A stretch of DNA of 42,503 nt, taken from NCBI GenBank assembly GCA_019745325.1, contig JAIETK010000020.1:1-42503 (forward strand), given 5' to 3'. Position 1 is the stretch's first letter. Every line of letters begins with the position of its first letter. A model generated the notes under the pieces. It was not told the origin of the DNA, searched no databases, and saw only the letters and a list, made by a program, of their open reading frames with translations. The stretch comes from Nitrosomonas sp. GTDB lineage: Bacteria > Pseudomonadota > Gammaproteobacteria > Burkholderiales > Nitrosomonadaceae. Below are positions 8,379 to 17,198 of this stretch, in pieces. The translations under genes and the position numbers were made by a program.

Positions 8379-9725
8379 ATGGCAACGCATATAGAAAATG
8401 AATTAACAGATAAAAAACAAAATCTTAAAGAAATAAACATGAAGCAGTACGGATCAGCGGCTTTTCAGGCGCAATACTTTTTCCGTGATACTGCGGCAGG
8501 CTTAATAACCGGTGCAATGGCTATTCCGTTATCTATCGGGATCGCCATTATGTCCGACTACCCAATCAAGGTAGGTCTCGCGACCGTGGCTTTCGCATCA
8601 TTGATTGGCTGGTTATTCGCCTGGTTCAGACCCGGCAATTTCATCGGTTCACCGGGAATTGCTGCAGGACTAGCCCCGGTTCTGGCATTGGGTGTCGCTT
8701 CTTTCGGCTGGGAAAACATGGCGTTTTGCATTTTCATGACCGCAGTCATGCAAGCGATCATCTGGAAATTTAATTGGCAGCGCTATTTGCTGGTGGCGGT
8801 GCCGGTTTATCTGGTGGAAGGTTTACTCGCGGGTGTAGGCTTAAAGATCTTCATGAAATTCTTTGAATTTACCTACGAAATTCCGGAAACCATGGTAACC
8901 GAAACTTTCTGGAATGAAGCGCGCATACAAATGGTGGCTATCTCAGCGGCTGGGCTTGCCTTCTTCCTTTATCTGTTCTCAAAATTTAAAGACAAGCAAC
9001 CCGCAATTCCTTACTTTGCGCTCATCATTGGGGGTGTAATTCTGGCGCAATTCGTCAGTGTTCCGATGATCCATGTTGAGGATGTCGATCTTCATTTCAA
9101 ATTACCTTTACCGTCAGAAGATGTCACGGTCATGATGCTCGTTTACATGATCCTTTTTTGCGCCATGCTGGCGATTGTCGACGTGATTGAGCAAGTCATG
9201 AGCAATGCCGCGATTGAAAAAATCGATCCACTAAAACGCAAAACTAGCAGCAACAATAGCTTGCTGGCCATCTGGGTTGCCAATCTCGGGTCCAGTTTCT
9301 TCCATGGCATGACCAACCTGGATGGACTCGCAAAAAGCACGACCAACAAACTGGCGGGTGCAATGACGAAATTCTCGGTATTAGTCATTGGCGCAGTGGT
9401 GTGCTTCTTTATGTTTAATGTGCAGTATCTTGATTTTCTACCGAAATTTGCATTAGCCGCAATCATGCTCTTCACAGGATACAAAATGATTGCCGGGCTG
9501 GTGCACGTTACCCACTACGGAACCTATGCATTGATTCTGGCAGTTGTAACAGCGGGGCTGGTATTCAAGGTAGGCATTTTCGAGGGACTGCTGGTTGCAA
9601 TGGTTATTCACGGTGCGATCCATTATCTGGTGTACACCAATCATGACCAAATGCCTGGAAAGGATGTAGTCAAGCGATATCTCAACAATCTCAGAAACAG
9701 CGATAACAACTCTAACTTGAATTAA
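8379..9725 (+). CDS. SulP-family inorganic anion transporter without STAS domain
   Basis: Inner-membrane transporter of 448 residues with about 11-12 hydrophobic segments. The opening FFRDTAAGLITGAMAIPLSIGIAI matches the SulP start (D.aGl..a...iP..m..a), and NFIGSPGIAAGLAPVLALG is the conserved TM3 region. The usual cytoplasmic STAS domain is absent: the protein ends soon after the last helix. SulP members carry sulfate, bicarbonate or other anions; in an autotroph a bicarbonate role (BicA-like) is attractive but not provable here. A polar N-terminal tail (about 30 residues) precedes TM1; an alternative ATG lies at 8439. A 12-bp hairpin and a UspA gene follow. Confidence 0.85.
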   Translation: MATHIENELTDKKQNLKEINMKQYGSAAFQAQYFFRDTAAGLITGAMAIPLSIGIAIMSDYPIKVGLATVAFASLIGWLFAWFRPGNFIGSPGIAAGLAPVLALGVASFGWENMAFCIFMTAVMQAIIWKFNWQRYLLVAVPVYLVEGLLAGVGLKIFMKFFEFTYEIPETMVTETFWNEARIQMVAISAAGLAFFLYLFSKFKDKQPAIPYFALIIGGVILAQFVSVPMIHVEDVDLHFKLPLPSEDVTVMMLVYMILFCAMLAIVDVIEQVMSNAAIEKIDPLKRKTSSNNSLLAIWVANLGSSFFHGMTNLDGLAKSTTNKLAGAMTKFSVLVIGAVVCFFMFNVQYLDFLPKFALAAIMLFTGYKMIAGLVHVTHYGTYALILAVVTAGLVFKVGIFEGLLVAMVIHGAIHYLVYTNHDQMPGKDVVKRYLNNLRNSDNNSNLN

Positions 9726-9749
9726 GCAGGGAGTACTAAGTAGTGAGCC

Positions 9750-9780
9750 AGCAGCAGCAACCAGTCGAGTTGCTGCTGCT
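9750..9780 (+). other. Perfect 12-bp hairpin between SulP and UspA genes
   Basis: AGCAGCAGCAAC (9750-9761) pairs perfectly with 9769-9780 around a 7-nt loop. No T-run follows, so it is not a standard terminator. It may protect the 3' end of the transporter message or set the SulP:UspA ratio. Confidence 0.65.
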
Positions 9781-9815
9781 AAGAAGATAAATACCAATTA
9801 ATAGATACATTAATC

Positions 9816-10220
9816 ATGTACAAAAAAATTTATATCGCAGTCGATGAAAGCGAATTCTCCAAGCAAGCACTGGCAGTCGCCACCAAGATGGCCCAGATTT
9901 TTAATAGCACCTTATGCATTGCACATTGCATCAGTAACGATGACCCATCCGGCCAGGAAGCAGGGCGTGGCGTATTGGAGAATGCAAAAACCAGTATCAA
10001 CGGCATAGCCGTCGAAACAAAACTTCTTGTCGCAGATGAGCAATATGGCCTGAATGGCATCAGCTTAGCCATCGCCGAATCAGCCACGGAATGGAAAGCC
10101 GATCTGCTCGTCGTCGGCACTTCAAACCGTAAGGGACTTGATCGATTCTTCTCCGGCTCCGTAGCAGAAGAGCTGGTGAAGAAAGTCGATTGCTCCATCA
10201 TGTTGGTAAGAATCAATTGA
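9816..10220 (+). CDS. Universal stress protein, UspA family
   Basis: The 134-residue single-domain protein starts YKKIYIAVDESEFSKQALA, the Usp strand-1/loop with the Asp that contacts adenine. It ends VVGTSNRKGLDRFFSGSVAEELV, the G-2x-G-9x-GS ATP-binding motif, so it should bind ATP. SulP transporters are often encoded with Usp proteins, which may act as a regulatory replacement for the missing STAS domain; that is inference. It shares an apparent operon with SulP (90-bp gap holding a hairpin) and the following small membrane protein (28-bp gap). Confidence 0.9.
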   Translation: MYKKIYIAVDESEFSKQALAVATKMAQIFNSTLCIAHCISNDDPSGQEAGRGVLENAKTSINGIAVETKLLVADEQYGLNGISLAIAESATEWKADLLVVGTSNRKGLDRFFSGSVAEELVKKVDCSIMLVRIN

Positions 10221-10248
10221 TCAGATAATTTTTACAGGAGGTAATAAT

Positions 10249-10473
10249 ATGACAACAACCAAAGTTTTTATTTTTTCTATGATGTCAATGCTAATAACCT
10301 TCCTAGCGTTGTATATCAATACAAAGAGTCCGCAATTTAGCGGCAGTATTGCATTGAGTGACGATGTGTGGGTAGGGATCGCTTTGTTTATCATTTACTT
10401 GCTTTTGTCTCTTGTCTATCCATCCAAATCCCCTCATCGTCTCTTGCCGTTCCAATTAAAATCCGGCAAGTAG
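10249..10473 (+). CDS. Small two-helix membrane protein
   Basis: A 74-residue protein with a very strong ribosome-binding site (AGGAGG at about 10236) before the ATG. Two hydrophobic helices (about 5-24 and 40-58) flank a polar loop SPQFSGSIALSDDVW, and the tail is basic. I do not recognise the family. Its strong translation signal and position behind SulP and UspA suggest an accessory subunit of that transporter. Confidence 0.65.
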   Translation: MTTTKVFIFSMMSMLITFLALYINTKSPQFSGSIALSDDVWVGIALFIIYLLLSLVYPSKSPHRLLPFQLKSGK

Positions 10474-10492
10474 AATGTGACAAATAAGTCAT

Positions 10493-10657
10493 AAAAAAAC
10501 CGGCCAGTAGCGGGTAACTGCATACTAGCCGGTTTTCAATACAAGAGTGCCGACTCTTGAATTGTTTTTTTCTTTACTAGCTCCTTTATGGCTAACGCCC
10601 CTAACTAGCAGAATTCTCCACATTCCGTGAACCCCTTCCTGCTAGTTAGGTTTTTTT
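10493..10657. terminator. Cluster of three hairpins between convergent operons
   Basis: Hairpin 1: 10498-10509 with 10523-10534 (12 bp, one mismatch), with a T-run on the minus strand and a shorter one on the plus strand, so probably bidirectional. Hairpin 2: CAAGAGT/ACTCTTG at 10542-10548 and 10553-10559, with T-run 10564-10571. Hairpin 3: 10600-10611 with 10639-10650 (12 bp perfect), followed by seven Ts. Hairpins 2 and 3 would act on plus-strand transcripts. Confidence 0.75.
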
Positions 10658-10659
10658 CT

Positions 10660-11310
10660 TTATTTCTGATCAGTAAACCATTTGGTAGCGTAGCGTATCA
10701 GCTCCCCTGTATCTTTCAGTTTGAGTTTTGTGCGGATATTAAAACGATGGGTTTCTATGGTTTTGATACTGCGAGATAGCAGGTTTGATATTTCATGGGT
10801 GTTATAGCCCAACCCGATCAAATGAAAGATCTCAAATTCGCTGGGAGTCAGTGCGCTCACAGTTGCTTCTTGATCGTAACCTCTTGTTGCAATGCGCTTC
10901 AATACCTGTTCCTGAATACTCTTACTAATAAAAATATTGCCCTTCAGTACTTCACGAATTGCAGTTATCAATATATTTCGCGGTTCTTGTTTCATCACAT
11001 ACCCGCGTGCGCCTGACCTTAAGGCTCGTTCCGCATAAACCGACTCATCGTGCATGGAGATAAATAAAACGGGCAAAAGCGGGTACATTGAACGGATCGT
11101 TTTGATTATTTCAAGCCCGGAAACCGTCTTGAGCGAAACATCCAGTATCAAAATATCAACCGGCGCATTCTTTTGAAGAACTTCTAAGGCTTCCGGGCCA
11201 TCTCCGGCTTCACAAACAACCTCCATATCCGCTTCCATATTAATCAACATCGCCATGCCGTGCCGGATCATGGCGTGATCATCAACGATCATCACTTTTG
11301 ATTTAGGCAT
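10660..11310 (-). CDS. NarL/FixJ-type response regulator
   Basis: DNA-binding regulator of 216 residues from the chosen ATG at 11310 (MPKSKVMIVDDH). The receiver domain has the acidic pair D10-D11, phospho-acceptor D57 (ILILDVSLK), Ser/Thr region FISMHD and lysine in YVMKQE. The C-terminal LuxR-type helix-turn-helix is LTPSEFEIFHLIGLGYNTHEISNLL followed by SIKTIETHRFNI (two stretches). An upstream in-frame start at 11337 would add nine residues not typical of the family. The ATG overlaps the end of the sensor-kinase gene by 8 bp, indicating a coupled two-component pair. Targets are unknown. Confidence 0.92.
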   Translation of the reverse strand: MPKSKVMIVDDHAMIRHGMAMLINMEADMEVVCEAGDGPEALEVLQKNAPVDILILDVSLKTVSGLEIIKTIRSMYPLLPVLFISMHDESVYAERALRSGARGYVMKQEPRNILITAIREVLKGNIFISKSIQEQVLKRIATRGYDQEATVSALTPSEFEIFHLIGLGYNTHEISNLLSRSIKTIETHRFNIRTKLKLKDTGELIRYATKWFTDQK

Positions 11311-13420
11311 TTTCACCCTGATCCAGCGGGACGACAAAATGCACTTCGATGCCGCTTTCGTTACGCTTGAGGATTGTCAATTTTCCATTCAATTGTTTTG
11401 CGCGGTAATGCATGATTTTTATTCCCATGCCGGAGAAAAAATTGTTCTTTATATGGGATTCATCAAACCCGTGACCATCATCACGGATCATGAGATGTAT
11501 CAATTTTTTTTCCGCTTCATTGACCATTAAAGAAATCAGAATATGCTCCGCTTTGCCGTGTGTCATCGCATTGTTAACTGCTTCCTGAGCCACCCTGTAC
11601 AGATTAAGCGCAATAACGCTGCCCAGATCTTCCTCGCCAAGATTACTTTCAAACCGGCATTCAACATTATAAGTTGCACTGACGCCGGTTGCGAGTGTCT
11701 CAAGCGCAGTCACCAATCCATTAGCCTCCAGTTCGAACGGTAATAGTACTTTTGAAAGCTGTTTAATATTTATCACGAGGCTTTGTGTTTGCTCTACGAT
11801 CGAAGCCGCTAATTCGGTCAATTGAGCACGCGGAACTTGGGTATCGCTGGCTTGCAATTCCAATGCGCCAGCCTGAAATGCAACTGCTGCGATCTGCTGG
11901 CCGATATTGTCATGTAACTCTTGTCCGATTTTATGCACCTGCCCCTCGGCCACCGACACTAGCGCCTCTTCCAATTTCCTGAATTCAATCCAGCTTTCCA
12001 AATCACTTGCGATTGCATCGATGAGTTTCTGTTCTTCAACACGGGAATCCGGCACATCCCGTTCATAGTAAATTCGTATATAGCCTTTATTTTCATGATC
12101 TATGAATATGTCGGATTGAATAAAAGCATTGAATATCGCTCTCCTTTCGGATTGCCTGGCAGGTTTAAAAATTTCAATGATATTGGAAGAATCCGCTTCG
12201 ATCAGCCGCTTTTTATCATGATCTTCGGAAACATAACGTTTGTCGTTAATGACAATCTCGCTTGCGCTGGTATCGGGAGATTGCAAAGCCGCATTCAAAT
12301 ACTTCAGGATTTTCTGGCATACCCCATCAATCGACACTTCCAGTTCCATAGTTCGCCGTATCTCATAAAGACACGTCATCTCCTTTAACCTCTCGCGCAG
12401 CTCTTTTTCCTTTTTGGTTAATTCAGTGGAATACTCTTCAGCTTTAATTTTTGCTTGCCTTGCTGCTTTTTCCGAGTTGATCAGCTTCCTGATAAACCAA
12501 TTTAACAGCAAGATTTCAGCAGAAATCATGGCCACCAGATAAAGGATAATATCTTTCAATTTATCATTAACCGGCAAAAACAATTCTTCCTGATTCAGCT
12601 TCAAAGTCATCAATAATCCCAATGTCGGTAATGACGTAAACGCTTCGATCACGGGAACATTGCGATAGTCCAGCGCCGACGCGACACCGCTTTTACCGGA
12701 AAGCGCCATTTCTTTTGGAGAAATATGATCTCTGTCTATATTCGTGCTGATATGAGTAAAACGGACGGTACTCGAATCCCTGATGAGACAGGCAAGCGTC
12801 CTGTAATTCTGCGGTAATTTAGCGCAAATTAATAATTCCGCGCTGCTGCCAGCTGACTTAATTTCCATGAAACTTCTGGTCAGATTCGGCAATTTCATCT
12901 CGGATGAAATTCTCCCAATCTTATGGCCCTGATTAAAGACATCGACTGTTGTTTGCAAAACAAAGGAATTATCCCAAATAAGCTTCACATTGCCTTCCGC
13001 ATCCAGAGGAATTACAGGGTTTTCATAAGAGCTAAAAGTCCCGACTTGAGATAGCACATTATTATTGCGATCGTAGATTACCACAGCGCTAAAGCCTATC
13101 TGGGTAAGGGAATTGACATTACGGGTAAGATTATTGCGCGCAGTTTCATTCTCAATATTTTCATTTAATTCCACCATAAACTGAACGATAAATGGCCGCA
13201 AAGATAATGCCCGGGTATCTTCAATGCCTTTTTCTATTCTCGTCTCAAATAATAACGCTTTACCTTCCAATGCTCCGGTCAATCCTCTGCCTAAAACCGT
13301 TTCAATTTGCTGCCGCATTGCGTTATAAACAGTAATCCCGGTGGTCAGCGTCAGTCCCAATAATAACAAAGCACCAATAATGCTGATTTTGCGGTCATCC
13401 TTCGTCAAAAACACATGCAT
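11303..13420 (-). CDS. Sensor histidine kinase, HisKA_3 type, with periplasmic sensor
   Basis: The 705-residue kinase has TM1 (about 13-32), a large periplasmic Cache-like region (about 33-285), TM2 (about 288-308), and a coiled linker. A GAF-like segment starting LYEIRRTMELEVS (about 350-470) follows, then a HisKA_3 dimerisation helix with phospho-acceptor H503 in GQELHDNIGQ, and an HATPase_c domain with N box (RVAQEAVNNAMTHG) and G box (DDGHGF, GMGIKIM). It should phosphorylate the downstream NarL-type regulator. A good ribosome-binding site (AGGGAG) precedes the ATG. The periplasmic ligand cannot be deduced. Confidence 0.92.
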   Translation of the reverse strand: MHVFLTKDDRKISIIGALLLLGLTLTTGITVYNAMRQQIETVLGRGLTGALEGKALLFETRIEKGIEDTRALSLRPFIVQFMVELNENIENETARNNLTRNVNSLTQIGFSAVVIYDRNNNVLSQVGTFSSYENPVIPLDAEGNVKLIWDNSFVLQTTVDVFNQGHKIGRISSEMKLPNLTRSFMEIKSAGSSAELLICAKLPQNYRTLACLIRDSSTVRFTHISTNIDRDHISPKEMALSGKSGVASALDYRNVPVIEAFTSLPTLGLLMTLKLNQEELFLPVNDKLKDIILYLVAMISAEILLLNWFIRKLINSEKAARQAKIKAEEYSTELTKKEKELRERLKEMTCLYEIRRTMELEVSIDGVCQKILKYLNAALQSPDTSASEIVINDKRYVSEDHDKKRLIEADSSNIIEIFKPARQSERRAIFNAFIQSDIFIDHENKGYIRIYYERDVPDSRVEEQKLIDAIASDLESWIEFRKLEEALVSVAEGQVHKIGQELHDNIGQQIAAVAFQAGALELQASDTQVPRAQLTELAASIVEQTQSLVINIKQLSKVLLPFELEANGLVTALETLATGVSATYNVECRFESNLGEEDLGSVIALNLYRVAQEAVNNAMTHGKAEHILISLMVNEAEKKLIHLMIRDDGHGFDESHIKNNFFSGMGIKIMHYRAKQLNGKLTILKRNESGIEVHFVVPLDQGENA

Positions 13421-13967
13421 CTCCCTTGAATATAATTAAACACAATCGCATGAGCCGGTCATCGTGGATTTCCAAGATTTAACAGTCCCAGACTGGCTAA
13501 ATACTAGACAAGTTTTAAATCGTACGCCGCATAGTTTTACACGCTCTAATAGAGTAAAGCCTTTACCTTTATTATGTCTGTTGCTAGCCGCTCTATGAGC
13601 AGCAAATTTTTTCCCAGTACTGACAAACAACCATCTCAAATGATTGTCGAACTTGCAGAATAAATGTATTTCCATAGCTCTTTCAACATCCCGTATCAAA
13701 GCGTCAAATAGCTTATGAACTATACAGCATCCAACAATCGGATTTTGCATGCTTTTGACTTTATCAGGCGTTTGAAAGACATAAACTTACTAACCAAGAA
13801 ATTTCATGCCGGTTATGCAAGGAACCTAGTCCAATCTCTTTCCCGGTGCTGAGATCAATCCGGTAATACGCTAAAATAAGCGCGAAGAACATTCTCGGAT
13901 TGGTATGTTCGATGCTCTATCGTTTGTCATGAAAACTTTCATTTCCGGAAAAATTAAGGAGATCATA
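13421..13967. other. Long intergenic region without recognised gene
   Basis: Divergent promoter space between the sensor kinase (minus) and the glutathione peroxidase (plus). An open frame on the minus strand (13436-13750, 104 codons) lacks a recognisable domain, has an odd Cys/His/Lys-rich composition and no clear ribosome-binding site; I treat it as chance or as a decayed gene. No repeats or hairpins of note. Confidence 0.5.
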
Positions 13968-14510
13968 ATGCGTATTTTTTTGTTTCTGATCATGATATTT
14001 ATCATGAACCCCGCTTTTTCGGCATGCAATAGCTCGCTGCTCGATCAAAACTTCCGTAAACTTGCAGGAACCGAAACGGTAAATTTATGCGAAACCTATA
14101 CCGGCAAGGTGTTGCTGGTGGTCAATACCGCCAGTAAATGCGGCTATACCCCGCAGTACGAAGGACTGGAGCAGCTCTATGAAAAATACCGGCAACAAGG
14201 GCTGGTTGTGCTTGGTTTTCCATCCAACGATTTCCTGGGCCAGGAACCTGGTACGGAAGAGCAAATTCGCGACTTCTGTCATCTCACTTACGATGTCAAA
14301 TTTCCGATGTTTGAGAAAACCTCGGTGAAAAAAGCGCATGCGCATCCTTTTTATGTGCAACTGGCTGAATTGTCGGGCACTTACCCAACCTGGAACTTCC
14401 AGAAATATCTGATTGGCCGCGATGGCAAACTGATTACCCATTTCAGTCCGCACACCCAGCCTCTCGATTCGGGTGTTGTAACCGCTATCGAACAAGCACT
14501 GCAGCAATAA
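13968..14510 (+). CDS. Exported glutathione peroxidase (thiol peroxidase, GPx family)
   Basis: The enzyme reduces peroxides with a catalytic cysteine: C58 in NTASKCGYTPQYEGL, Gln in GFPSNDFLGQE and Trp in YPTWNFQKYLI form the family's catalytic set. I choose the ATG at 13968 because AAGGAG precedes it and it yields a signal peptide (MRIFLFLIMIFIMNPAFSA, then Cys20). The longer frame from 13905 would bury this leader. The FSAC sequence could also be an atypical lipobox. Periplasmic or membrane-anchored placement is therefore expected, unlike cytoplasmic BtuE. The following gene begins 5 bp after the stop. Confidence 0.9.
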   Translation: MRIFLFLIMIFIMNPAFSACNSSLLDQNFRKLAGTETVNLCETYTGKVLLVVNTASKCGYTPQYEGLEQLYEKYRQQGLVVLGFPSNDFLGQEPGTEEQIRDFCHLTYDVKFPMFEKTSVKKAHAHPFYVQLAELSGTYPTWNFQKYLIGRDGKLITHFSPHTQPLDSGVVTAIEQALQQ

Positions 14511-14514
14511 GCGA

Positions 14515-15141
14515 ATGACCAATCGGCAGCCAGCGGATGATAATCCCAACGAAGCGAAAAAACCGGAAATCAGCATCCTGTCCCTGCTGGTCCTATCGCT
14601 GTTCATCGGATTGATCGTTGGCGCCGGAATCGACAAATCGTTCATTCTTCCTGTCGCGCTGATTACCGCGATCATTTTCTATATTAAGCGCGACAAAATT
14701 GCCGCTGCCGATGCTCAAACGCCGTCTAGCGCAAAACCAGCAGAACCTAACCGTTCGATTGAGAACAGCTATCATTGGCCGGATTTAGGACAATTCAGCT
14801 GCGCCATCCATGCGGAACCATATCAAAAAACGATTCAGCAACTCGTTCAGGAAAATATCGCCGCATCTGATCAGTCTTCCCCCGCACAACCACTGATTTA
14901 TACCGCACAGCTGATTCCGGATCTCAGCAATCCCTTTGACACGGATATTATCCGGGTGGAAATTCACCAGCAAACGGTCGGTCATCTGTACGGCGAATCA
15001 GCACACAATTTTCGTGATCAATTGAAGGAAAAACAACTGGCGGACCAGATTACATTTTGTAAGGCATTGATCATCATCGTCACCCCTGCTGGCGGCAAGC
15101 CTTTGCACTACCATGTCATGCTGGATTTAACACTGCCTTAA
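14515..15141 (+). CDS. Membrane-anchored protein with HIRAN-like C-terminal domain
   Basis: The 208-residue protein has a polar N-terminus, two membrane helices (about 20-40 and 42-57), a Pro/Ala linker, and a soluble domain from about 80. The segment IPDLSNPFDTDIIRVEI followed by QQTVGHLYGESAHNFRDQL resembles the 'PDNPYDPNAV.V...G..VGYLsr..a' pattern of HIRAN-like domains. HIRAN domains usually bind DNA ends in repair proteins, so a membrane-anchored version is odd and the function is unknown. It starts 5 bp after the peroxidase stop and is probably in the same operon. Confidence 0.6.
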   Translation: MTNRQPADDNPNEAKKPEISILSLLVLSLFIGLIVGAGIDKSFILPVALITAIIFYIKRDKIAAADAQTPSSAKPAEPNRSIENSYHWPDLGQFSCAIHAEPYQKTIQQLVQENIAASDQSSPAQPLIYTAQLIPDLSNPFDTDIIRVEIHQQTVGHLYGESAHNFRDQLKEKQLADQITFCKALIIIVTPAGGKPLHYHVMLDLTLP

Positions 15142-15264
15142 ACCATTGAAGCTCCGTTCGCGCCAATTCCTTTAATCAGCATCTCCTTCGATTGACGCTT
15201 TCTGTATCTTTCTGTACAGTCAATAGCGTTCCACAAGTTTTTTTCAACCGATACTTAAAATCAA

Positions 15265-15753
15265 ATGATCCATCACGTTAGCGGCGACATTCTTCTTTCC
15301 AAGGCGCAGGCCATAGCGCACGGCGTTGCACCCAATGATCCGTTTTCCTCCGGCTTGGCATTGAGTTTGCGGGAACAATGGCCGGCGATGTATAAGGATT
15401 TCCGGCATTTCTGCCAAACCACGCACCCGAAAGCGGGAAGCGCTTGGATATGGGGTGGCGCTGAAGGAGCACGTATCGTCAATTTGTTTACGCAGGATGC
15501 CGCACCTGATCACGCCTCCAAGCCGGGAAAAGCGACGGTCGAGCATGTGAATCACGCTTTGCGGGAATTGCGCCGGTTAATGGACACGGAAAAATTTCAC
15601 AGTCTCGCGTTGCCTCGCCTCGCTACCGGAGTCGGCGGATTAAGCTGGGATGAAGTCACCCCCCTGATCGCCAAACATTTAAGTGACCTGCAAGTCCCGG
15701 TTTACGTCTACGTCACCTTCCACAAGGGCATCGCTGCCAGCGAGCCTGCATGA
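15265..15753 (+). CDS. Macro-domain protein (ADP-ribose binding or hydrolysing)
   Basis: A single macro domain of 162 residues. MIHHVSGDILLSKAQAIAHGV is the first strand and loop (G-D-I...A.aH.v), AWIWGG lies in the middle, and LPRLATGVGGLSWDEV is the conserved ATGxGG-like loop that clasps the diphosphate. Macro domains bind ADP-ribose or remove it from proteins or O-acetyl-ADP-ribose. The AIAHGVAPND stretch lacks the common NAAN, so the subclass is of the YmdB-divergent 'ADP-ribose 1-phosphate phosphatase-like' sort. It lies 18 bp before the GCS2-type ligase and may share its transcript. Confidence 0.82.
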   Translation: MIHHVSGDILLSKAQAIAHGVAPNDPFSSGLALSLREQWPAMYKDFRHFCQTTHPKAGSAWIWGGAEGARIVNLFTQDAAPDHASKPGKATVEHVNHALRELRRLMDTEKFHSLALPRLATGVGGLSWDEVTPLIAKHLSDLQVPVYVYVTFHKGIAASEPA

Positions 15754-15771
15754 TGGGTTCGAGCAATTGCG

Positions 15772-17196
15772 ATGGGACAGGAAATCAACCAGACGCAATT
15801 CGATGATCAAGTTTTCAGTGAATACCGGTGCCGCTTATCCCGGGAAATTGCGTTATTAGAAGAACAACTCTCGCACGGTATTTTTTCTGCGATTGGTGAA
15901 ATCGGCGGCTATGAACTCGAGTCCTGGCTGGTCGACCATAATTATTTTCCATCACCGATCAACCAAGCGTTTCTGACGCGCTTAAACAATCCCTTAGTGG
16001 TTCACGAACTTTCGCGCTTTAATGTCGAACTCAATGGCGCTCCCATGCCGCTGAAAGGTAATGCGTTGTCAGCCATGGCTTTTGAGCTCGATCAGAACTG
16101 GCAGGAATGCCAGGAAGTTGCGCACCAAATGGATAGCGTGCTGATGATGATCGGCATCTTGCCAACCGTGCGGTAATCCGATTTATGCTTGGCAAATATG
16201 TCCGAACTCAAACGTTACCGTGCGCTGAACGAACAAGTGTTCAAACGTCGTTGCGGACGTCCATTGCGCATTTGCATTCATGGGCGGGAACATTTGGACA
16301 TCGTTCATCCGGACGTGATGCTGGAGGCCGCCGCCACATCGTTCCAAGTGCATTTGCAGAGCGCAGAACGCAATGCGGTGCGCTATTTCAATGCATCGAT
16401 CATCGCGGCCGGGCCGCTGATGGCGGCTTCGGGTAATTCGCCGTTGCTGTTTGATACGGATTTATGGGATGAAACGCGTATTCCGCTATTTGAACAATCG
16501 GTTGAAATTGGCGACCAGCCGCAACCGGAAAACCGCCGTGTCAGTTTTGGCTGCGGTTATGTCCGCGATTCCCTGTTCGAATGTTTTGCGGAAAATATCG
16601 CGCATCACGATGTGTTGTTACCTATCTTAATAGACAGTCCACCGCAACAGTTCGCGCACCTCCGGTTGCATAATGGCACGATCTGGCGCTGGATCCGGCC
16701 GTTGATCGGCTTCGATCCGGACGGCACACCGCATTTTCGTATTGAGCAACGCGTCCTGCCGGCCGGCCCCACGATCGCCGATATGATTAGCAATGCCGCC
16801 CTGTTTTTTGGTTTGGCACGTTATCTTGCCACCCTGCGCGATGCGCCGGAAACCATGCTCGGCTTTCACCAGGCGCGGGATAATTTTTATGCCGCCGCAC
16901 GTAATGGACTTCAAGCCAAACTGACTTGGCTGGATAACAGCACTATCGAAGCACGCGTCTTATTGCTCGAAGAAATTCTACCGATGGCCCGCCAGGGTCT
17001 GGAAACACTGGGAATCGGCAAGACCGATATCGATCGCAATCTCGGCGTTCTGGAATCCCGCATCAAAAGCGGTCAAACCGGTTCGGCATGGCAGCGGGCA
17101 TATTGCGAGAAATACCGGGCGGACAGCTTGCATCTGGTTGCCGCCTATCTGGAGCGGCAACGAAGCGGTTCGCCAGTGCACGAATGGGCGTTGTAA
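15772..17196 (+). pseudogene. GCS2-type glutamate-cysteine ligase/carboxylate-amine ligase, interrupted by one in-frame TAA
   Basis: Two open stretches in the same frame (codons 1-134 and 136-474) form one full-length GCS2-family protein. The first has EIGGYELESWLVDHN (substrate/ATP-site Glu motif) and FNVELNG. The second continues ANMSELKRYRALNEQVFKRRCGRP, then RVSFGCGYVRDSLFE-type family segments to the end. They are split only by TAA at 16174-16176 (codon 135), in PTVR-stop-SDLCLANMS, where relatives have a glutamate (GAA to TAA, one base). No other lesion is seen, so the mutation is recent, or is suppressed, or is a sequencing error. A restart at TTG 16189 or ATG 16198 would give a fragment without the N-terminal half-site. 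The M14 hydrolase gene follows 2 bp later. Confidence 0.85.
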
Positions 17197-17198
17197 GC

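Noticed and set aside
13436..13750. 104-codon open frame on the minus strand
   Set aside because: No recognisable domain, no ribosome-binding site, and odd composition in a divergent promoter region; could be a decayed gene but cannot be supported.
17088..17198. Longer N-terminus of the M14 hydrolase
   Set aside because: It overlaps the ligase gene in another frame and has no family similarity; ATG 17199 right after the ligase stop fits better.
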